A stretch of DNA of 64,000 nt from Argentina anserina (lineage: Eukaryota > Streptophyta > Magnoliopsida > Rosales > Rosaceae): the NCBI RefSeq assembly GCF_933775445.1, contig NC_065874.1, forward strand, positions 20,406,501 through 20,470,500, read 5' to 3'. The notes under the pieces were generated by a model. It had not been told where the DNA came from, made no database searches, and saw only the letters and a list, made by a program, of their open reading frames with translations. A program made the position numbers and the translations under genes. Positions 1 through 12,829 of this stretch are shown here, piece by piece (positions within the stretch are counted from its first letter, which is position 1; each line of letters starts with the position of its first letter).

Positions 1-865
1 AGAAACTCGCATCAGAAGCCTTACAGAAAGATACTCAAACGAGAAATGAAAAGATACACAATTGGAATAGTAAAGATACGCAAACGATGTAAAGATACTC
101 AGTTTAAAAGAAACACGCTCCCACACTTGCAAAACTCTCAAATTCAATAGAAACTCGCATCAGAAAGCCTTACAGAAAGATACTCAAACGAGAAATGAAA
201 AGATACACAATTGGAATAGTAAAGATACGCAAACTATGTAAAGATACACAATTGGAATAGTAAAGATACGCAAACGATGTAAAGATACTCAGTTTGAAAG
301 AAACACACTCCCACACTTGCAAAACTCTCAAATTCAATAGAAACTCGCATCAGAAAGCCTTACAGAAAGATACTCAAACGAGAAATGAAAAGATACACAA
401 TTGGAATAGTAAAGATACGCAAACGATGTAAAGATACACAATTGGAATAGTAAAGATACGCAAACGATGTAAAGATACTCAGTTTGAAAGAAACACACTC
501 CCACACTTGCAAAACTCTCAAATACAATAGAAACTCGCATCAGAAGCCTTACAGAAAGATACTCAAACGAGAAATGAAAAGATACACAATTGGAATAGTA
601 AAGATACGCAAACGATGTAAAGATACTCAGTTTGAAAGAAACACACTCCCACACTTGCAAAACTCTCAAATACAATAGAAACTCGCATCAGAAGCCTTAC
701 AGAAAGATACTCAAACGAGAAATGAAAACATACACAATTGGAATAGTAAAGATACGGAAACGATGTAAAGATACACAATTGGAATAGTAAAGATACGCAA
801 ACGATGTAAAGATACTCAGTTTGAAAGAAACACACTCACACACTTGCAAAACTCTCAAATTCAAT

Positions 866-1059
866 AGAAACTCGCATCCGAAAGCCTTACAGAAAGATAC
901 TCAAACGAGAAATGAAAAGATACACAATTGGAATAGTAAAGATACGCAAACGAGAAATGAAAAGATACACAATTGGAATAGTAAAGATACGCAAACGATG
1001 TAAAGATACTCAGTTTGAAAGAAACACACTCCCACACTTGCAAAACTCTCAAATACAAT
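866..1059 (+). repeat. Exemplar 194-bp monomer (45-bp module doubled)
   Basis: A third length class. The doubled block here starts in ACGAGAAATGAAAAG and includes the following GATACACAATTGG...ACGCAA stretch, so the duplicated unit is 45 bp and the monomer 194 bp. The 4-bp difference comes from ACGAGAAATGAAAAG replacing ACGATGTAAAG at the module boundary. Similar units occur near 4915, 5258, 8298, 8682, 11048, 11432, 15486, 15870 and 18570. The crossover point is different from that of the 189/190-bp unit. Confidence 0.9.
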
Positions 1060-1248
1060 AGAAACTCGCATCAGAAGCCTTACAGAAAGATACTCAAACG
1101 AGAAATGAAAAGATACACAATTGGAATAGTAAAGATACGCAAACGATGTAAAGATACACAATTGGAATAGTAAAGATACGCAAACGATGTAAAGATACTC
1201 AGTTTGAAAGAAACACACTCCCACACTTGCAAAACTCTCAAATACAAT

Positions 1249-1437
1249 AGAAACTCGCATCAAAAGCCTTACAGAAAGATACTCAAACGAGAAATGAAAA
1301 GATACACAATTGGAATAGTAAAGATACGCAAACGATGTAAAGATACTCAGTTTGAATAGTAAAGAAACGCAAACGATGTAAACATACTCAGTTTGAAAGA
1401 AACACACTCCCACACTTGCAAAACTCTCAAATTCAAT
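1249..1437 (+). repeat. Exemplar chimeric 189-bp monomer
   Basis: In this length variant the extra 41 bp starts with GATACTCAGTTTGAATAGT, a fusion of the GATACTCAGTTTGAA piece with the GAATAGTAAAG piece. The CATACTCAGTTTG that follows is also specific to this class. The doubled period is still 41 bp. Similar chimeric units recur at about 12.8, 22.4, 24.2, 27.0, 31.5, 31.9, 32.4, 35.3, 36.0, 38.9, 41.1, 42.4, 44.6 and 46.8 kb. It represents a separate internal exchange from the common long unit. Confidence 0.88.
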
Positions 1438-2746
1438 AGAAACTCGCATCAGAAAGCCTTACAGAAAGATACTCAAACGAGAAATGAAAAAATACACAAT
1501 TGGAATAGTAAAGATACGGAAACGATGTAAAGATACTCAGTTTGAAAGAAACACACTCACATACTTGCAAAACTCTCAAATTCAATAGAAACTCGCATCC
1601 GAAAGCCTGATAGAAAGATACTCAAACGAGAAATGAAAAGATACACAATTGGAATAGTAAAGATACGCAAACGATGTAAAGATACACAATTGGAATAGTA
1701 AAGATACGCAAACGATGTAAAGATACTCAGTTTGAAAGAAACACACTCCCACACTTGCAAAACTCTCAAATACAATAGAAACTCGCATCAGAAGCCTTAC
1801 AGAAAGATACTCAAACGAGAAATGAAAAGATACACAATTGGAATAGTAAAGATACGCAAACGATGTAAAGATACTCAGTTTAAAAGAAACACGCTCCCAC
1901 ACTTGCAAAACTCTCAAATTCAATAGAAACTCGCATCAGAAGCCTTACAGAAAGATACTCAAACGAGAAATGAAAAGATACACAATTGGAATCGTAAAGA
2001 TACGCAAACGATGTAAAGATACTCAGTTTGAAAGAAACACACTCCCACACTTGCAAAACTCTCAAATACAATAGAAACTCGCATCAGAAGCCTTACAGAA
2101 AGATACTCAAACGAGAAATGAAAAGATACACAATTGGAATAGTAAAGATACGCAAACGATGTAAAGATACACAATTGGAATAGTAAAGATACGCAAACGA
2201 TGTAAAGATACTCAGTTTGAAAGAAACACACTCCCACACTTGCAAAACTCTCAAATACAATAGAAACTCGCATCAGAAGCCTTACAGAAAGATACTCAAA
2301 CGAGAAATGAAAAGATACACAATTGGAATAGTAAAGATACGCAAACGATGTAAAGATACTCAGTTTGAAAGAAACACACTCCCACACTTGCAAAACTCTC
2401 AAATACAATAGAAACTCGCATCAGAAGCCTTACAGAAAGATACTCAAACGAGAAATGAAAAGATACACAATTGGAATAGTAAAGATACGCAAACGATATA
2501 AAGATACACAATTGGAATAGTAAAGATACGCAAACGATGTAAAGATACTCAGTTTGAAAGAAACACACTCCCACACTTGCAAAACTCTCAAATACAATAG
2601 AAACTCGCATCAGAAGCCTTACAGAAAGATACTCAAACGAGAAATGAAAAGATACACAATTGGAATAGTAAAGATACGCAAACGATGTAAAGATACTCAG
2701 TTTGAAAGAAACACACTCCCACACTTGCAAAACTCTCAAATACAAT

Positions 2747-2894
2747 AGAAACTCGCATCAGAAGCCTTACAGAAAGATACTCAAACGAGAAATGAAAAGA
2801 TACACAATTGGAATAGTAATGATACGCAAACGATGTAAAGATACTCAGTTTGAAAGAAACACACTCCCACACTTGCAAAACTCTCAAATACAAT
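2747..2894 (+). repeat. Exemplar short monomer, 148 bp
   Basis: One complete basic unit, counted from AGAAACTCGC to the base before the next AGAAACTCGC. Its length is 148 bp; the GAAAGCC version elsewhere is 149 bp because of one extra A. A count of a consensus 148-bp unit gives A 69, T 27, G 22, C 30 (65% A+T). Within it the hexamer AGATAC starts four successive pieces about 23, 22 and 19 bp apart, showing an internal subrepeat structure. Confidence 0.93.
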
Positions 2895-3083
2895 AGAAAC
2901 TCGCATCAGAAGCCTTACAGAAAGATACTCAAACGAGAAATGAAAAGATACACAATTGGAATAGTAAAGATACGCAAACGATGTAAAGATACACAATTGG
3001 AATAGTAAAGATACGCAAACGATGTAAAGATACTCAGTTTGAAAGAAACACACTCCCACACTTGCAAAACTCTCAAATTCAAT
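2895..3083 (+). repeat. Exemplar long monomer, 189 bp (41-bp module doubled)
   Basis: A complete long unit of 189 bp (190 bp with the GAAAGCC variant, e.g. 21553-21742). It differs from the short unit by one extra tandem copy of a 41-bp module that runs from GATACACAATTGG to ACGATGTAAA. The two module copies are nearly identical, so the extra copy probably arose by slippage or unequal exchange inside a monomer and was then amplified with the array. Confidence 0.93.
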
Positions 3084-3178
3084 AGAAACTCGCATCAGAA
3101 AGCCTTACAGAAAGATACTCAAACGAGAAATGAAAACATACACAATTGGAATAGTAAAGATTCGGAAACGATGTAAAG

Positions 3179-6100
3179 ATACTCAGTTTGAAAGAAACAC
3201 ACTCCCACACTTGCAAAACTCTCAAATACAATAGAAACTCGCATCAGAAGCCTTACAGAAAGATACTCAAACGAGAAATGAAAAGATACACAATTGGAAT
3301 AGTAAAGATACGCAAACGATGTAAAGATACACAATTGGAATAGTAAAGATACGCAAACGATGTAAAGATACTCAGTTTGAAAGAAACACACTCCCACACT
3401 TGCAAAACTCTCAAATACAATAGAAACTCGCATCAGAAGCCTTACAGAAAGATACTCAAACGAGAAATGAAAAGATACACAATTGGAATAGTAAAGATAC
3501 GCAAACGATGTAAAGATACTCAGTTTAAAAGAAACACGCTCCCACACTTGCAAAACTCTCAAATTCAATAGAAACTCGCATCAGAAGCCTTACAGAAAGA
3601 TACTCAAACGAGAAATGAAAAGATACACAATTGGAATCGTAAAGATACGCAAACGATGTAAAGATACTCAGTTTGAAAGAAACACACTCCCACACTTGCA
3701 AAACTCTCAAATACAATAGAAACTCGCATCAGAAGCCTTACAGAAAGATACTCAAACGAGAAATGAAAACATACACAATTGGAATAGTAAAGATACGGAA
3801 ACGATGTAAAGATACACAATTGGAATAGTAAAGATACGCAAACGATGTAAAGATACTCAGTTTGAAAGAAACACACTCCCACACTTGCAAAACTCTCAAA
3901 TACAATAGAAACTCGCATCAGAAGCCTTACAGAAAGATACTCAAACGAGAAATGAAAAGATACACAATTGGAATCGTAAAGATACGCAAACGATGTAAAG
4001 ATACTCAGTCTGAAAGAAACACACTCCCACACTTGCAAAACTCTCAAATACAATAGAAACTCGCATCAGAAGCCTTACAGAAAGATACTCAAACGAGAAA
4101 TGAAAAGATACACAATTGGAATAGTAAAGATACGCAAACGATGTAAAGATACTCAGTTTAAAAGAAACACACTCCCACACTTGCAAAACTCTCAAATACA
4201 ATAGAAACTCGCATCAGAAAGCCTTACAGAAAGATACTCAAACGAGAAATGAAAAGATACACAATTGGAATAGTAAAGATACGCAAACGATGTAAAGATA
4301 CACAATTGGAATAGTAAAGATACGCAAACGATGTAAAGATACTCAGTTTGAAATAAACACACTCCCACACTTGCAAAACTCTCAAATACAATAGAAACTC
4401 GCATCAGAAGCCTTACAGAAAGATACTCAAACGAGAAATGAAAAGATACACAATTGGAATAGTAAAGATACGCAAACGATGTAAAGATACTCAGTTTGAA
4501 AGAAACACACTCCCACACTTGCAAAACTCTCAAATACAATAGAAACTCGCATCAGAAGCCTTACAGAAAGATACTCAAACGAGAAATGAAAAGATACACA
4601 ATTGGAATAGTAAAGATACGCAAACGATGTAAAGATACACAATTAGAATAGTAAAGATACGCAAACGATGTAAAGATACTCAGTTTGAAAGAAACACACT
4701 CCCACACTTGCAAAACTCTCAAATTCAATAGAAACTCGCATCAGAAAGCCTTACAGAAAGATACTCAAACGAGAAATGAAAACATACACAATTGGAATAG
4801 TAAAGATACGGAAACGATGTAAAGATACACAATTGGAATAGTAAAGATACGCAAACGATGTAAAGATACTCAGTTTGAAAGAAACACACTCACACACTTG
4901 CAAAACTCTCAAATTCAATAGAAACTCGCATCCGAAAGCCTTACAGAAAGATACTCAAACGAGAAATGAAAAGATACACAATTGGAATAGTAAAGATACG
5001 CAAACGAGAAATGAAAAGATACACAATTGGAATAGTAAAGATACGCAAACGATGTAAAGATACTCAGTTTGAAAGAAACACACTCCCACACTTGCAAAAC
5101 TCTCAAATTCAATAGAAACTCGCATCAGAAAGCCTTACAGAAAGATACTCAAACGAGAAATGAAAACATACACAATTGGAATAGTAAAGATACGGAAACG
5201 ATGTAAAGATACTCAGTTTGAAAGAAACACACTCACACACTTGCAAAACTCTCAAATTCAATAGAAACTCGCATCCGAAAGCCTTACAGAAAGATACTCA
5301 AACGAGAAATGAAAAGATACACAATTGGAATAGTAAAGATACGCAAACGAGAAATGAAAAGATACACAATTGGAATAGTAAAGATACGCAAACGATGTAA
5401 AGATACTCAGTTTGAAAGAAACACACTCCCACACTTGCAAAACTCTCAAATACAATAGAAACTCGCATCAGAAGCCTTACAGAAAGATACTCAAACGAGA
5501 AATGAAAAGATACACAATTGGAATAGTAAAGATACGCAAACGATGTAAAGATACACAATTGGAATAGTAAAGATACGCAAACGATGTAAAGATACTCAGT
5601 TTGAAAGAAACACACTCCCACACTTGCAAAACTCTCAAATACAATAGAAACTCGCATCAGAAGCCTTACAGAAAGATACTCAAACGAGAAATGAAAAGAT
5701 ACACAATTGGAATAGTAAAGATACGCAAACGATGTAAAGATACTCAGTTTGAAAGAAACACACTCCCACACTTGCAAAACTCTCAAATACAATAGAAACT
5801 CGCATCAGAAGCCTTACAGAAAGATACTCAAACGAGAAATGAAAAGATACACAATTGGAATAGTAAAGATACGCAAACGATGTAAAGATACACAATTGGA
5901 ATAGTAAAGATACGCAAACGATGTAAAGATACTCAGTTTGAAAGAAACACACTCCCACACTTGCAAAACTCTCAAATACAATAGAAACTCGCATCAGAAG
6001 CCTTACAGAAAGATACTCAAACGAGAAATGAAAAGATACACAATTGGAATAGTAAAGATACGCAAACGATGTAAAGATACTCAGTTTAAAAGAAACACGC

Positions 6101-8589
6101 TCCCACACTTGCAAAACTCTCAAATTCAATAGAAACTCGCATCAGAAGCCTTACAGAAAGATACTCAAACGAGAAATGAAAAGATACACAATTGGAATCG
6201 TAAAGATACGCAAACGATGTAAAGATACTCAGTTTGAAAGAAACACACTCCCACACTTGCAAAACTCTCAAATACAATAGAAACTCGCATCAGAAGCCTT
6301 ACAGAAAGATACTCAAACGAGAAATGAAAACATACACAATTGGAATAGTAAAGATACGGAAACGATGTAAAGATACACAATTGGAATAGTAAAGATACGC
6401 AAACGATGTAAAGATACTCAGTTTGAAAGAAACACACTCCCACACTTGCAAAACTCTCAAATACAATAGAAACTCGCATCAGAAGCCTTACAGAAAGATA
6501 CTCAAACGAGAAATGAAAAGATACACAATTGGAATAGTAAAGATACGCAAACGATGTAAAGATACTCAGTTTGAAAGAAACACACTCCCACACTTGCAAA
6601 ACTCTCAAATACAATAGAAACTCGCATCAGAAGCCTTACAGAAAGATACTCAAACGAGAAATGAAAAGATACACAATTGGAATAGTAAAGATACGCAAAC
6701 GATGTAAAGATACACAATTGGAATAGTAAAGATACGCAAACGATGTAAAGATACTCAGTTTGAAAGAAACACACTCCCACACTTGCAAAACTCTCAAATA
6801 CAATAGAAACTCGCATCAGAAGCCTTACAGAAAGATACTCAAACGAGAAATGAAAAGATACACAATTGGAATAGTAAAGATACGCAAACGATGTAAAGAT
6901 ACTCAGTTTAAAAGAAACACGCTCCCACACTTGCAAAACTCTCAAATTCAATAGAAACTCGCATCAGAAGCCTTACAGAAAGATACTCAAACGAGAAATG
7001 AAAAGATACACAATTGGAATCGTAAAGATACGCAAACGATGTAAAGATACTCAGTTTGAAAGAAACACACTCCCACACTTGCAAAACTCTCAAATACAAT
7101 AGAAACTCGCATCAGAAGCCTTACAGAAAGATACTCAAACGAGAAATGAAAACATACACAATTGGAATAGTAAAGATACGGAAACGATGTAAAGATACAC
7201 AATTGGAATAGTAAAGATACGCAAACGATGTAAAGATACTCAGTTTGAAAGAAACACACTCCCACACTTGCAAAACTCTCAAATACAATAGAAACTCGCA
7301 TCAGAAGCCTTACAGAAAGATACTCAAACGAGAAATGAAAAGATACACAATTGGAATCGTAAAGATACGCAAACGATGTAAAGATACTCAGTCTGAAAGA
7401 AACACACTCCCACACTTGCAAAACTCTCAAATACAATAGAAACTCGCATCAGAAGCCTTACAGAAAGATACTCAAACGAGAAATGAAAAGATACACAATT
7501 GGAATAGTAAAGATACGCAAACGATGTAAAGATACTCAGTTTAAAAGAAACACGCTCCCACACTTGCAAAACTCTCAAATTCAATAGAAACTCGCATCAG
7601 AAAGCCTTACAGAAAGATACTCAAACGAGAAATGAAAAGATACACAATTGGAATAGTAAAGATACGCAAACGATGTAAAGATACACAATTGGAATAGTAA
7701 AGATACGCAAACGATGTAAAGATACTCAGTTTGAAATAAACACACTCCCACACTTGCAAAACTCTCAAATACAATAGAAACTCGCATCAGAAGCCTTACA
7801 GAAAGATACTCAAACGAGAAATGAAAAGATACACAATTGGAATAGTAAAGATACGCAAACGATGTAAAGATACTCAGTTTGAAAGAAACACACTCCCACA
7901 CTTGCAAAACTCTCAAATACAATAGAAACTCGCATCAGAAGCCTTACAGAAAGATACTCAAACGAGAAATGAAAAGATACACAATTGGAATAGTAAAGAT
8001 ACGCAAACGATGTAAAGATACACAATTAGAATAGTAAAGATACGCAAACGATGTAAAGATACTCAGTTTGAAAGAAACACACTCCCACACTTGCAAAACT
8101 CTCAAATTCAATAGAAACTCGCATCAGAAAGCCTTACAGAAAGATACTCAAACGAGAAATGAAAACATACACAATTGGAATAGTAAAGATACGGAAACGA
8201 TGTAAAGATACACAATTGGAATAGTAAAGATACGCAAACGATGTAAAGATACTCAGTTTGAAAGAAACACACTCACACACTTGCAAAACTCTCAAATTCA
8301 ATAGAAACTCGCATCCGAAAGCCTTACAGAAAGATACTCAAACGAGAAATGAAAAGATACACAATTGGAATAGTAAAGATACGCAAACGAGAAATGAAAA
8401 GATACACAATTGGAATAGTAAAGATACGCAAACGATGTAAAGATACTCAGTTTGAAAGAAACACACTCCCACACTTGCAAAACTCTCAAATTCAATAGAA
8501 ACTCGCATCAGAAAGCCTTACAGAAAGATACTCAAACGAGAAATGAAAACATACACAATTGGAATAGTAAAGATACGGAAACGATGTAA
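3179..8589. repeat. 3383-bp higher-order tandem duplication, second copy partial
   Basis: Rare variant patterns at about 3525, 3604, 4427, 4875 and 4915 recur at 6908, 6987, 7810, 8258 and 8298, all offset by exactly 3383 bp. Copy 1 spans roughly 3179-6561 and copy 2 roughly 6562-8589. After that the two diverge, since GATACTCAG near 5207 is matched by GATACACAATTGG near 8590. Shared markers include GAAATAAACACAC (4350 and 7733), CAGTCTGAAAG (4007 and 7390) and ACAATTAGAATAG (4640 and 8023). Only a few single-base differences separate the copies. Confidence 0.85.
5400..7340. repeat. 822-bp tandem duplication nested in the 3383-bp repeat
   Basis: Monomer landmarks at 5601, 5680, 5938, 6086 and 6165 recur at 6423, 6502, 6760, 6908 and 6987, all with an 822-bp offset. 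This equals three 148-bp and two 189-bp units. Both copies carry the TTTAAAAGAAACACGCTCC variant (6086-6104 and 6908-6926) followed by a GGAATCGTAAAG monomer. The match weakens before about 5400 and after about 7340. This shows a recent event nested inside the larger duplication. Confidence 0.82.
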
Positions 8590-9024
8590 AGATACACAAT
8601 TGGAATAGTAAAGATACGCAAACGATGTAAAGATACTCAGTTTGAAAGAAACACACTCACACACTTGCAAAACTCTCAAATTCAATAGAAACTCGCATCC
8701 GAAAGCCTTACAGAAAGATACTCAAACGAGAAATGAAAAGATACACAATTGGAATAGTAAAGATACGCAAACGAGAAATGAAAAGATACACAATTGGAAT
8801 AGTAAAGATACGCAAACGATGTAAAGATACTCAGTTTGAAAGAAACACACTCCCACACTTGCAAAACTCTCAAATACAATAGAAACTCGCATCAGAAGCC
8901 TTACAGAAAGATACTCAAACGAGAAATGAAAAGATACACAATTGGAATAGTAAAGATACGCAAACGATGTAAAGATACACAATTGGAATAGTAAAGATAC
9001 GCAAACGATGTAAAGATACTCAAT

Positions 9025-10373
9025 TTGAAAGAAACACACTCCCACACTTGCAAAACTCTCAAATACAATAGAAACTCGCATCAGAAGCCTTACAGAAAGA
9101 TACTCAAACGAGAAATGAAAAGATACACAATTGGAATAGTAAAGATACGCAAACGATGTAAAGATACTCAGTTTGAAAGAAACACACTCCCACACTTGCA
9201 AAACTCTCAAATACAATAGAAACTCGCATCAGAAGCCTTACAGAAAGATACTCAAACGAGAAATGAAAAGATACACAATTGGAATAGTAAAGATACGCAA
9301 ACGATGTAAAGATACACAATTGGAATAGTAAAGATACGCAAACGATGTAAAGATACTCAGTTTGAAAGAAACACACTCCCACACTTGCAAAACTCTCAAA
9401 TACAATAGAAACTCGCATCAGAAGCCTTACAGAAAGATACTCAAACGAGAAATGAAAAGATACACAATTGGAATAGTAAAGATACGCAAACGATGTAAAG
9501 ATACTCAGTTTGAAAGAAACACACTCCCACACTTGCAAAACTCTCAAATACAATAGAAACTCGCATCAGAAGCCTTACAGAAAGATACTCAAACGAGAAA
9601 TGAAAAGATACACAATTGGAATAGTAAAGATACGCAAACGATGTAAAGATACACAATTGGAATAGTAAAGATACGCAAACGATGTAAAGATACTCAGTTT
9701 GAAAGAAACACACTCCCACACTTGCAAAACTCTCAAATACAATAGAAACTCGCATCAGAAGCCTTACAGAAAGATACTCAAACGAGAAATGAAAAGATAC
9801 ACAATTGGAATAGTAAAGATACGCAAACGATGTAAAGATACTCAGTTTGAAAGAAACACACTCCCACACTTGCAAAACTCTCAAATACAATAGAAACTCG
9901 CATCAGAAGCCTTACAGAAAGATACTCAAACGAGAAATGAAAACATACACAATTGGAATAGTAAAGATACGCAAACGATGTAAAGATACACAATTGGAAT
10001 AGTAAAGATACGCAAACGATGTAAAGATACTCAGTTTGAAAGAAACACACTCCCACACTTGCAAAACTCTCAAATACAATAGAAACTCGCATCAGAAGCC
10101 TTACAGAAAGATACTCAAACGAGAAATGAAAAGATACACAATTGGAATCGTAAAGATACGCAAACGATGTAAAGATACTCAGTTTGAAAGAAACACACTC
10201 CCACACTTGCAAAACACTCAAATACAATAGAAACTCGCATCAGAAGCCTTACAGAAAGATACTCAAACGAGAAATGAAAAGATACACAATTGGAATAGTA
10301 AAGATACGCAAACGATGTAAAGATACTCAGTTTAAAAGAAACACGCTCCCACACTTGCAAAACTCTCAAATTC
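9025..10373. repeat. Run of 337-bp dimeric units (148 + 189)
   Basis: Identical landmarks recur at 9025, 9362, 9699 and 10036, exactly 337 bp apart, which equals one short unit plus one long unit. The same 337-bp spacing is seen at 2217-2554, 5601-5938 and 6423-6760. This is the simplest higher-order repeat in the window. Other parts of the array switch to runs of 190-bp units (e.g. 21553, 21743 and 21933). Confidence 0.85.
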
Positions 10374-11770
10374 AATAGAAACTCGCATCAAAAAGCCTTA
10401 CAGAAAGATACTCAAACGAGAAATGAAAAGATACACAATTGGAATAGTAAAGATACGCAAACGATGTAAAGATACTCAGTTTGAAAGAAACACACTCCCA
10501 CACTTGCAAAACTCTCAAATACAATAGAAACTCGCATCAGAAGCCTTACAGAAAGATACTCAAACGAGAAATGAAAAGATACACAATTGGAATAGTAAAG
10601 ATACGCAAACGATGTAAAGATACTCAGTTTGAAAGAAACACACTCCCACACTTGCAAAACTCTCAAATACAATAGAAACTCGCATCAGAAGCCTTACAGA
10701 AAGATACTCAAACGAGAAATGAAAAGATACACAATTGGAATAGTAAAGATACGCAAACGATGTAAAGATACACAATTGGAATAGTAAAGATACGCAAACG
10801 ATGTAAAGATACTCAGTTTGAAAGAAACACACTCCCACACTTGCAAAACTCTCAAATTCAATAGAAACTCGCATCAGAAAGCCTTACAGAAAGATACTCA
10901 AACGAGAAATGAAAACATACACAATTGGAATAGTAAAGATACGGAAACGATGTAAAGATACACAATTGGAATAGTAAAGATACGCAAACGATGTAAAGAT
11001 ACTCAGTTTGAAAGAAACACACTCACACACTTGCAAAACTCTCAAATTCAATAGAAACTCGCATCCGAAAGCCTTACAGAAAGATACTCAAACGAGAAAT
11101 GAAAAGATACACAATTGGAATAGTAAAGATACGCAAACGAGAAATGAAAAGATATACAATTGGAATAGTAAAGATACGCAAACGATGTAAAGATACTCAG
11201 TTTGAAAGAAACACACTCCCACACTTGCAAAACTCTCAAATTCAATAGAAACTCGCATCAGAAAGCCTTACAGAAAGATACTCAAACGAGAAATGAAAAC
11301 ATACACAATTGGAATAGTAAAGATACGGAAACGATGTAAAGATACACAATTGGAATAGTAAAGATACGCAAACGATGTAAAGATACTCAGTTTGAAAGAA
11401 ACACACTCACACACTTGCAAAACTCTCAAATTCAATAGAAACTCGCATCCGAAAGCCTTACAGAAAGATACTCAAACGAGAAATGAAAAGATACACAATT
11501 GGAATAGTAAAGATACGCAAACGAGAAATGAAAAGATACACAATTGGAATAGTAAAGATACGCAAACGATGTAAAGATACTCAGTTTGAAAGAAACACAC
11601 TCCCACACTTGCAAAACTCTCAAATTCAATAGAAACTCGCATCAGAAAGCCTTACAGAAAGATACTCAAACGAGAAATGAAAACATACACAATTGGAATA
11701 GTAAAGATACGGAAACGATGTAAAGATACACAATTGGAATAGTAAAGATACGCAAACGATGTAAAGATAC

Positions 11771-11800
11771 TCAGTTTGAAAGAAACACACTTGCAAAACT
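11771..11800. repeat. Monomer with 8-bp deletion, shared with 18.92 kb
   Basis: GAAACACACTTGCAAAAC occurs in place of the usual sequence with CTCCCACA between the two halves. The same deletion is at about 18920-18935, and the surrounding 0.7 kb match with a 7138-bp offset (11626 to 18764, 11932 to 19070). It is a shared derived mark of common origin. Confidence 0.86.
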
Positions 11801-12829
11801 CTCAAATTCAATAGAAACTCGCATCAGAAAGCCTTACAGAAAGATACTCAAACGAGAAATGAAAACATACACAATTGGAATAGTAAAGATACGGAAACGG
11901 TGTAAAGATACTCAGTTTGAAAGAAACACACTCACAAACTTGCAAAACTCTCAAATTCATTAGAAACTCGCATACGAAAGCCTGATAGAAAGATACTCAA
12001 ACGAGAAATGAAAAGATACACAATTGGAATAGTAAAGATACGCAAACGATGTAAAGATACACAATTGGAATAGTAAAGATACGCAAACGATGTAAAGATA
12101 CTCAGTTTGAAAGAAACACACTCACACACTTGCAAAACTCTCAAATTCAATAAAAACTCGCATCCGAAAGCCTTACAGAAAGATACTCAAACGAGAAATG
12201 AAAAGATACACAATTGGAATAGTAAAGATACGCAAACGATGTAAAGATACTCAGTTTGAAAGAAACACACTCCCACACTTGCAAAACTCTCAAATTCAAT
12301 AGAAACTCGCATCAGAAAGCCTTACAGAAAGATACTCATACGAGAAATGAAAACATACACAATTGGAATAGTAAAGATACGGAAACGATGTAAAGATACA
12401 CAATTGGAATAGTAAAGATACGCAAACGATGTAAAGATACTCAGTTTGAAAGAAACACACTCACACACTTGCAAAACTCTCAAATTCAATAGAAACTCGC
12501 ATCCGAAAGCCTTACAGAAAGATACTCAAACGAGAAATGAAAAGATACACAATTGGAATAGTAAAGATACGAACACGATGTAAAGATACACAATTGGAAT
12601 AGTAAAGATACGCAAACGATGTAAAGATACTCAGTTTGAAAGAAACACACTCCCACACTTGCAAAACTCTCAAATACAATAGAAACTCGCATCAGAAGCC
12701 TTACAGAAAGATACTCAAACGAGAAATGAAAAGATACACAATTGGAATAGTAAAGATACGCAAACGATGTAAAGATACTCAGTTTGAATAGTAAAGAAAC
12801 GCAAACGATGTAAACATACTCAGTTTGAA

